This document shows, piece after piece, positions 52,401 through 61,400 of a stretch of 64,000 bases of DNA. Each line of letters starts with the position of its first letter. Positions within the stretch are counted from its first letter, which is position 1. The notes beneath the pieces are model-generated. The model had not been told where the DNA came from. It was given only the letters and a program-made list of their open reading frames with translations, and made no database searches. Source of the stretch: Oncorhynchus masou masou (taxonomy: Eukaryota; Chordata; Actinopteri; Salmoniformes; Salmonidae); assembly GCF_036934945.1 (NCBI RefSeq), contig NC_088232.1, positions 18,009,573 to 18,073,572 of the forward strand, in the 5' to 3' direction. A program made the position numbers and the translations under genes.

Positions 52401-55400
52401 GAGCTGGAGTTTGGTACTGAGCTCTTTCCTCAGGCTCTCCCACCTCTGTCTCATCTGCTGCCTGGCAGCCCGGGTCTCTCTCTCCTGCAGGAGCTCCGGA
52501 GAGAAGGGCTCTGTCATACTGCAGACAAAAGAATAGACGGAATATGATATAACATAAAAACATTACACAGAGGATAAGGCCTATTGGCCTCTGGTAATTC
52601 AAAATAAACTGTCAGAACCCTGTGTTGCTGTGTTAACGTGGATTCACGTTACTACTTTGTAGTAAAGCTTCACAAAGGCAGAGCCGTGAATTCACTGTTT
52701 CATGGCCATACCTGACACTGCTGGGTGAGGCCTGCTGGATCAGGATCTCCTCTCCTCTACTGGCTACTGACTGGAGCAGCTTCTTCTGCTCTGCTAGCTG
52801 CTCCTCCAGCTCCTAAACAACAAGGCACAAACATGACCACTCTTAACAGCAATGACTTCTCTTTGAATGAATGAATGAATGCATGAATGAATGAAGGAAG
52901 GAAGGACAGAAGGAAGGAAGGAAGGAAGGAAGGAAGGAAGGAAGGAAGGAACAAACACACAAACAACCAAACAAAACAAAGATCCTACACTGGCATGGCG
53001 CAGTAGTGCGATGGTGTGTTTGAGAGTGACTACCCTACCCTCTGTCTCTGGAGGCTGTCATGGTGATGTTGTGAGCGTGTGGTACGGGCCTGGGCCAGCC
53101 AGTCCTGTACACTGGGCCCCGGAGACAGGCTAGAGTCAGACTCATTGTTCTCCTGGTCCTGCAGGAAGCCCTAGTGAAGGACACAAGCAGAGAGAGGGTT
53201 ATTTATGGAAACAATAGTGAGAAAAATGACGAGAAATGGTTATTCATGTAAGGATTCGTTTGATTCACATCTTGACAACAAGACCGAACAACCATCAAGG
53301 CTGGTGAGGATTACAAGTCATTTGATTATAAGTCAATTCCTTATTTTGATTTTTAAACCTCAAACAATAGAGTGGTTGAAATAATTCAAGCAAATTTTTA
53401 TGCAATCCAGTTCACCCAATCATATCCCTGCACACATCAGCCACAAAAAAGAATAGTAGATGACAAACAGGGACCATGTCAAAGACAGAAGACATTACAT
53501 TAAAGGCTCAGAACAGACATTACATGTACATGCTTCCTCAATGGGCCTTTCAGCTCCTGAAAAGCATCCCATGCTAGAGTGGCCTGCAGGACAAACAAGG
53601 TGAAGGCATAGGCTTTAGCGCTGTGGTCTAACATGATCCAGGAGACCTGGACTTGAACACAGTCGGTCACATAAGCGACCAGGCACCTCAGTAAACACTG
53701 TCTGCAGTCAAATTGAAATAATTATTCTAAAGAGGTCTCAGTTTCGGACACGGAGATGACTGTAGCAGTAGCCAGGTCCCAGATCTACCAGGCTACTAGT
53801 ACATTCCTCTCCGCAGATAAATCCGGCAGCACCTTTTACTGTCGTAGTAAGCTACAGGGCAGGTATCCAGAAGCAGCCTGACTCACCTGGATGTTGATGT
53901 GTTTGTCCTGCAGCATCTTCTGCAGCTCCAGCAGACTTCCCTTCAGCGTCCGCAGCTTCCTGGCTAGCTGCTCAGCGTCCTCCCTCATGTCCATCCGCGT
54001 CTCCTGCCTCCCCTCCAGCAACAGACTCTCGCTCCGCATGGTCAGCTCCGACAGGGCCACCACCTTCTGCTCAATCTCCTGCAGCATGTTCTGGAGCAGC
54101 AGGAGGAGAGAGGCCATCTCAAACATGGTGCTGGATACCAGGCAGGCCCTGCCCGCAAGGCAGCTTCAGTCAACGGGGCCTCCAGTCCCAGGGTCAGTAT
54201 AGACCCCTTCAGAAGACCCAGCAGCAGGTCTCTGTAGGTACTGTCCTGCTCTCATTGTAGGTCCACCTCCCTACCAACACCCTCGCCTCCAGCACAGCCC
54301 AACACACCAGCACTAATCCTTCACGTCGCATGCTCAAGATCAAAAATATAGATTCACCAAGTGGCCTGGACTGTTGTAGACCCTTGTAATGAAAAGATCC
54401 AAAGCTACCACAGATGTCCCATAGTAAATGCTTCCTCAAAGATCCGTGCACAAAGGAGATTCCTCCATATATAGACCCATATCCTGTGTGTGTGTATCGG
54501 TAAGTTGAACAGGTTTCAACTCCCCGCCTCCCTCCTCTCGTCAGTTGGTATTCCTACTTGGATATTCTAGCAGGCTGATCCAGCTCCACCACCAACACCA
54601 ACACCAATCCCTGCAGTCGGAATCTATTAATCTAGCAAATAAGGCCTCCCACCTGAAGACACGGCCCCATGCAGTCACACAGAAGACATCTGCATAATCT
54701 GCTTAACTAGACTAGTGTTACAGACGCTTTAGGAACCTTACCAAGCCTCTGAAGGCAGCCCTGCACTATAACACTGCTGCTAATACTCTTGTTTACTGCT
54801 GCCAGGTTCCTACCCCTCCCGGGTGGATCCATATGTGGCAGGCAGAATCAAAAAGGGGAGTTATAGTGGTATTTAATAATTGGATGTTAAATGAGCAGTT
54901 GTTTAAAAGGGGAAAACGCATGTGACTCACGGAGGAGCTTTTAAATAAAGGGTTTCTCTCTGCGTTCGTGCATATGGGCGTCTGTGCGTATGTGTGTGCG
55001 TGAGTAACCGCCAGTAGGGGGCGCTCTGTTCTAACCTGGCAGTCTATGAGCTGCTCCTCCATGTCCTCCTCATCCTCCTTAACGCTGGGCTGGAAGGTTG
55101 TGAATGCAGAGCGGGTGCTGAGCAGCCAGTGGTCCATCTGGTCAGCCTGGTCGAGGTAGTGTTGTAAGGCCTGCTCTTGACGCTGCTCCTCTAGATGGTC
55201 AGTCGCACGCTCCTGGACAGGGAATCACAAGACACCACATGAAGTAAGGCCAGACACAGCTTGTTGTCATGTTCGTGAACCTCTTGACCCCTCAACAAAC
55301 ATGCTTTTAATGGCCCTCTCGTGATGAGCCTGACCTAAGACACTCAAATACAGCTAAATGAGCATCTGAAGAAGTGGAAGTGCACCTATCCGAACAAAAA

Positions 55401-58400
55401 TATAAAAGAGAGAGAGAAAAGGTATTGGAAGCATCACTGTACCTCCAGAAGCTGTCGTTTCCCTGTGGCCTTCATATGTATGGTGGCCATCCTCTCAGCC
55501 AGGACAGTGAGGGTGGACTGCATGGCTAGCCGGTCGGCCGTGTCCGAGTCCACAGCATCAGTACCCAGCTCCTCTGAGAAGCTGGTCTGCAGCTTGTCTA
55601 TATCCTCCTGCAGACTCTGGATCTCGTCACCCATGGCCTGGTAGAGGGAATAACAGTATTTAGTTATGATGGGAAGACATTGAGTCATGAGTATACTGAG
55701 ATGTTACACAGGATTTCTGCCTTGAGCAGGATTTTTTTTTTTTTTTGAGCATTTCGAGATGTCAAATAGGATTACTACCTTGTGGAAATTGGTATCTTGA
55801 GCATAGCGGAATGTTACATAAGACTTCCCTAGGCAATACTGATTCTCCCTTACCTGATGGGCTTCCATATGACTGTCTGTGCTCCTGTCAGCCTCCAGTG
55901 GCTCGTTGAGTTTGGCCTCTAAGGACTCCATCTTAGAGGAGATAGACTGGAGAGAACCCTGGTAGCGCTGCTGCTTCTCCAACGCTTCGTACAGAGTCCT
56001 CTGCTTCTCACTGATCTGTAAAGGGAAGGATAGGAAATAGGTAGCAGGCAGACCTCGGCCCAAAAGAATGGTACTTCACAGTTTATTTGTAAATACACTT
56101 TCCTAAATAGCCAATTAAATGTTTAATCGATATGCATTGAGTACCACATTCTTCAAGGTCTCCCAGGAGCGTTGAAGGTCATCGAAGTTGGCCACAGATT
56201 CAAATGTCGGGTCATATAGCTCCTGTATGGGGGCTCTGGTGAGGGTGGCTCGTCCCAATCCCATCTGAAAGAAAACACGAGCAACATATACAGAGAAGCA
56301 TCATAATGTTACTCGGTGTATAGGTAGGTACACAATAAGGTAAGTGGTCAGGACCTGGTTACATAAAACATAAAAGGGGGGTTGCATATCCCCCCCTTTC
56401 CCCTTCCCTTAAAGTTTCCTTAACTTTAAGTCAGTTGCACAAAATACTTTAAGGAGAATTCCCCCCTTAAATTATGTGAAAAAGTTAAGGGTGCCCATGA
56501 GGTCCATTAACTGCAATGTAAATAGCATTGGTGGAGTTGAATGTTGCTTTCATCTGCTCTGGGTTCCAAAAGAAAAACATCAACCGGCTAGCTACTTACT
56601 TTAGCTAGCTAAACAATGGAAAGTGCACAATCCATGGCGACTGAGCTAGCTGGCTAGTTAGCTATGTCCTCTGTAAACTAGCTTGACGTACTAGAAAGTA
56701 ATATAAAGTTTGGGAAAAAATGTGCTACAAGAAACAGGATTTTATTATCTTCTGGAGCAATTTGGTTATCCTGTCTTGATTGTAGAAGTTTTATGTTGCT
56801 ATCTCAAAAAATAAAAGCGATCTCTAGTTATCAGTGAATCAGGCCGTCTCCACGGTAACCAGATACTCTTTCAGCCATACCGGCCTTCAAACTACTGTAA
56901 AACCCCTTAACATATGCCCTTACCTAAGGAAATATTTGAGGGGCTCTATGCAACGCCCTTAAACATTTCCTTTAGTTAAGAGGAAATGATTCCTTAAGGT
57001 AAACCCTTAAGGGAAACACCTAAGATGTTGTATGCAACTGGGCACAGGCCCTTAATGGAGAAGTACAGAAGCCTTGCTATGCATTAATCTGTACTAATGC
57101 AATGCATTTAATTTGAGGCATACAGGATGACAGGATATGGAGATGTATCTCATATCTCATGGTCTGCAGCTAGAGTAGAGAGAAAGCAAGAGAGAGAGAG
57201 AGAGAAAGAGCTCAATAGGTGATGCCTGAGTGTGAGTGATGGGAGAGGGAGTGCAACAGACCTGGGAGTGAGTGATGGGAGAGGGGGAGCGACAGACAGG
57301 AGGAGAGGAGATCTCACTGTTGGTGCCCTCCTCCCCAGACTCCTCCGTGACAGGGGACAGGAGGGTGTGACAGCGGCCAGCTGTCATCTGATCACACCAT
57401 AGGATCAGAGTTAGACAGAACAGACAGACATAGCATCCAGGTTTTAATCAGAAAACACATGCAGAGAAGATTGTGTGAATTTGTTCAAAGTCCACCACAG
57501 AGAGTGGAGTCTTTCAGACAGACATCATGCTAGCTCGAGATTCGATAAAGGGTCAAAGGATTAACAGCGGAGCGATTTGCCTGAGTTAGTTAATAAACCA
57601 GAAAACACACAAAGTAAAAAAAAAACATGCTGTACAATTAGTAAACTCGTATCGTTTACCACATCGATAAGCTCGATTGGGGAGGGGAGTTGGCCTCTCA
57701 CCATGACTACAGAGGGTTTGTGTGTGTCTCCATCCAGGTCCTCCTCAGTAAGCCCCGTCCCCTCCGTGTCACTCACAGTGAGCAGCATGGTGGCGTGCTT
57801 GGCCTTCACAGCAAGCATCTTACACTTAGAGTTCAGACTGGCTATCTGCTCCTGGTAACCCTTGATCTTCTGGGCCAGGTCCTGTTAGAAACATCCCGAT
57901 CACGGTCAGTTGTTATGGTGACAACATGGGAACAAAGCATCCTTATAGTCCTAACATTTTACAGCTTAACTAGTGTCCTTTTTGTCGTTGTTGATTTTTT
58001 GCTTTGGGTACCTAGTTGTTCCTACCAGCACCTGGACCTAGAGGTTTTCACAATTCTGCATTCCTTTCCATTGGTAATGCTACAGTATGTAGAAGTACCT
58101 CATGGTGTAGGATCTGAGCCTGCAGCTCCTGGATGTTGCTGGTGGGAATGGGTCGGTCCTGGATGACTCTGTGGCCGTCCTCTATCAGCCCCTGGAGGTG
58201 CCTCACCTCCTGCTCATACTGCTCATACTGCACAACAGCCTCCTACAGAAGGGACAAGAAATCAAGGAATGTTGATATTGGTGCACAATGTAGGAGGTCA
58301 AATGCTCTTGGCTTGCAGGTGTGGCCAACCGGATTCAAACCGTGACTTTCTGTGTTCCTCAAAACCTAGCCATTAGCTCGGGGGAACTAACACAAGTCTT

Positions 58401-61400
58401 CAGTCACAGGCAATCGAATGAATTATTCATGATTGTGCTGTGGCCTCCCTACCTGTAGAATGTTGCACTGCTGTATTGCGACATGCTGCAGCTGGCTGGC
58501 CTCCTGCTGTAGGCCCAGTGCCGTGCGACAGATAGCCAGGCCAGGCATCACCTCCTCTGGGACCCGCAGGGCGCTCTGACACAGCTGCACCGCCTGCACC
58601 TGCTGCTTGAAGCCCTCCATCTCCGACAGAAGACGCTAGGAAAACAGACAGGAGGGAACGTCACATTCTCCGCAGCAGCAGCAGCAGCAGCAGAAGAAGG
58701 AGTAGTTACCTGTCTCTGGGCCAGTTGTTCCTTGAGACTCTGTCGGGCCAACTCAGGAGAGGTCAGTGTAGCTTGGACCTGTTCCAGAGCAACATGTAGG
58801 GTCTTCACCTCGTACTCCAGACACTCCATACTCTGAGAGGACGACACAGGACACACACACAGGTTCATCTCAGAACCCAGAACCAAATCTTCTACGGGCT
58901 AGCTGGCTAGCTAATCAAGTCATGCTAACCGTCTGTCACTACACACAGGTCAATCAATCAAATATATTTATACGTACAGGTGAGAATAACACTGAGATGC
59001 TAAAAGCTATTTGACCGTCTCTGAGACTAACAACAATGCTAGAGTGGAAACAGATGCTAGGCTAAAATGCAAGGTCATCGCATACAGTATGTCTGAGTCA
59101 GTACCTTGGCTGCGTCCTGTAGGCTCTGCAGTCGTGTCCTGATGGTCTGCTGGAGCTCCTCGGTGTTGCGGCTGAGCTCACACACCTGCTGGGACATGTT
59201 CTCCGTCTGCAGCACCTCAGATAGCAGATCCACCTTCTCTCCCATGGCCTGCAGGTCCCCATGGAGCTCCCGGGACTCACGCAGCACAGACTGATGGGAC
59301 GGGGAGAGGAGGGGGAAAGCACAACACAGGCAATGAATGGAATAAGAAGACACTGTTTTTGGAAAAAAAGGGGCCAACCAGTGATGGATGGACCCTAAGA
59401 GGTGCCGGTAAATAAGAAAAGAAGTAACATCCTGGAGGGATAATGATAGGAGACAGGGGAACAGAACCCATGTTTATTTCCTTACACACACAAACACCAC
59501 CAGTATTGTTGAAGATGGTACAGTGGAAGTGAACAGTGAGAGTTTCATACAGTCTCTATCAGCATTTCAATCCGGTAACTCTACATGTGTTTATTCATGT
59601 CTCCACCCACCTGGTACATCCTTATTTGCTCCTGCAGATGAGGGGAGGAGTTCCAGATGATGTTGGCCCTCACCAGGCCCTTGGCTTTCTCCGACCACCT
59701 CACTATGAAGTCCAGCATCTCACTGTACTCCTCTAGATGGGCATCGGCCTGGACAGGTGAGATAACAGAGAGGAATTGAGGAACCAGGGAACAACAGCAG
59801 GGAAATGCATACTTTAATGACACTGACAATGTATGGGTAATGTACGTTTATGGTATAAATAGCACCTTTTACAATTAAAAGTCAAATGGCCCCATATAAA
59901 CATTTTGGGCTGGGCAACACAGTACATTAATGCCACCTCTTCAGTGTAACAACAACATTGTTAAAACAACAACAGTGTAACAACAAGACTTCTCATGTAT
60001 ATTGTGTTTTCCCCCCTCAAAACATTTATACAATTGGTTCCTAACCTTTTTGAGCCAGATGGTTCTACACTCGGCCAGTCGGGCAGTGTGGTGGTGGATG
60101 TCTCCTAACTTGACTATGGCATCGCTCAGCTGTTTGGCCAAGACAGAGTTCCGTCTGCCGAACTCATGGACCGCAGCATCCAGCTCTGAGAGAGTCCGAC
60201 GACAGCTCTCCAGGTCATCACAAAGACACTGAGGAGAGGAGAGAAACTCTGGGTTAAACGGACTGACCAAGATAGCAGCTCTGGGTGCTCATTCACTTTT
60301 GTATGTATTTCAGTTTACTTCCTGAATTGATTGAATTGACAAGAAATTGACCCCAAACCCTTATTCAGAGTCATATGCATGAGCATCTTCAGCTCCCGCT
60401 CACCTTGGTCTCGTCTTTAGCGTGTTCGACATCACTGGCTTTGTCTTTGAGTCTGGTGGAGATGGCTTTCATCTTCTCCGACACGTCATGGATCCTGGAA
60501 CTGAAGTCCTCCTTGATGTCTCTCGTCTTCTGAATCTCTCTCTCTTTGGATAGAACCTTAAGAAATTCAGAAGAAAAACGTACACACTTAACCCTGTAAT
60601 AACTTCTCTATTTCTTAACATTTACATTAGTAAAAGATACAGTAGTTGGTGTAGTAGACCAGACACAGATTAAGCCTAATCTATTTTAATCGAGGTTCTC
60701 CATTGAACATGCTTTTTAGTTCATGGCTAGGCTTAATCTGTGTCCAGGAAACTGGCCCAGTGAGAAATAGCAAGCGCTAGATAGTCCGGTACCTGGTCCT
60801 CGATGGCCCCCAGTGCGAGGGACACCTCAGCCAGCTGCATGGAGATCTCTGAGGGCAGGATGGTGTACAGGTCCAGATACTTGCTCTGCTGCTGCTCAGC
60901 TATCTTATCCAAATGCTGACGGTACCCAATCACATCACTGTGCACCACCTGTACAATACATAGTAGAAACATGGTCATGCACATGTACCAAGACTCAAAA
61001 ACAAGTCACTCGCATAACAATTCTTTAATTTACGCCATAGCTAGCCTTGATCCCAGCCTGAGACTACGCCTTAGCACACAGTGGTACTTGATACAACAAT
61101 TGAGTAAATGCAGAAAGGAATTTTGCATTTGCAAAAATGGCAAAAAAGGATGTGATCGTGTGTTAGATTGTGTTTACTCAATCTCGAGTTCCATAGGGTT
61201 CGTCAGCGGTTTACCTCCAGCTCCTGAAGCAGAGCATCTATATCTGGGGTAGGGTTGAGAAGCAGCTCCCTGGTCTCCTGGATCCAGGCTTTGACCACAC
61301 TCAGGTTCTTCTCCACCTCCTCTCTATCCCTCAGCTCCATCCCAGCCTGGCTACGCTTGGTACGTGCCTGCTGCAGCAGACTGGTGGAGAGACATAAAAC

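Noticed and set aside
52867..52950. CRISPR-like array
   Set aside because: Simple tetranucleotide microsatellite without spacers, in a vertebrate intron.
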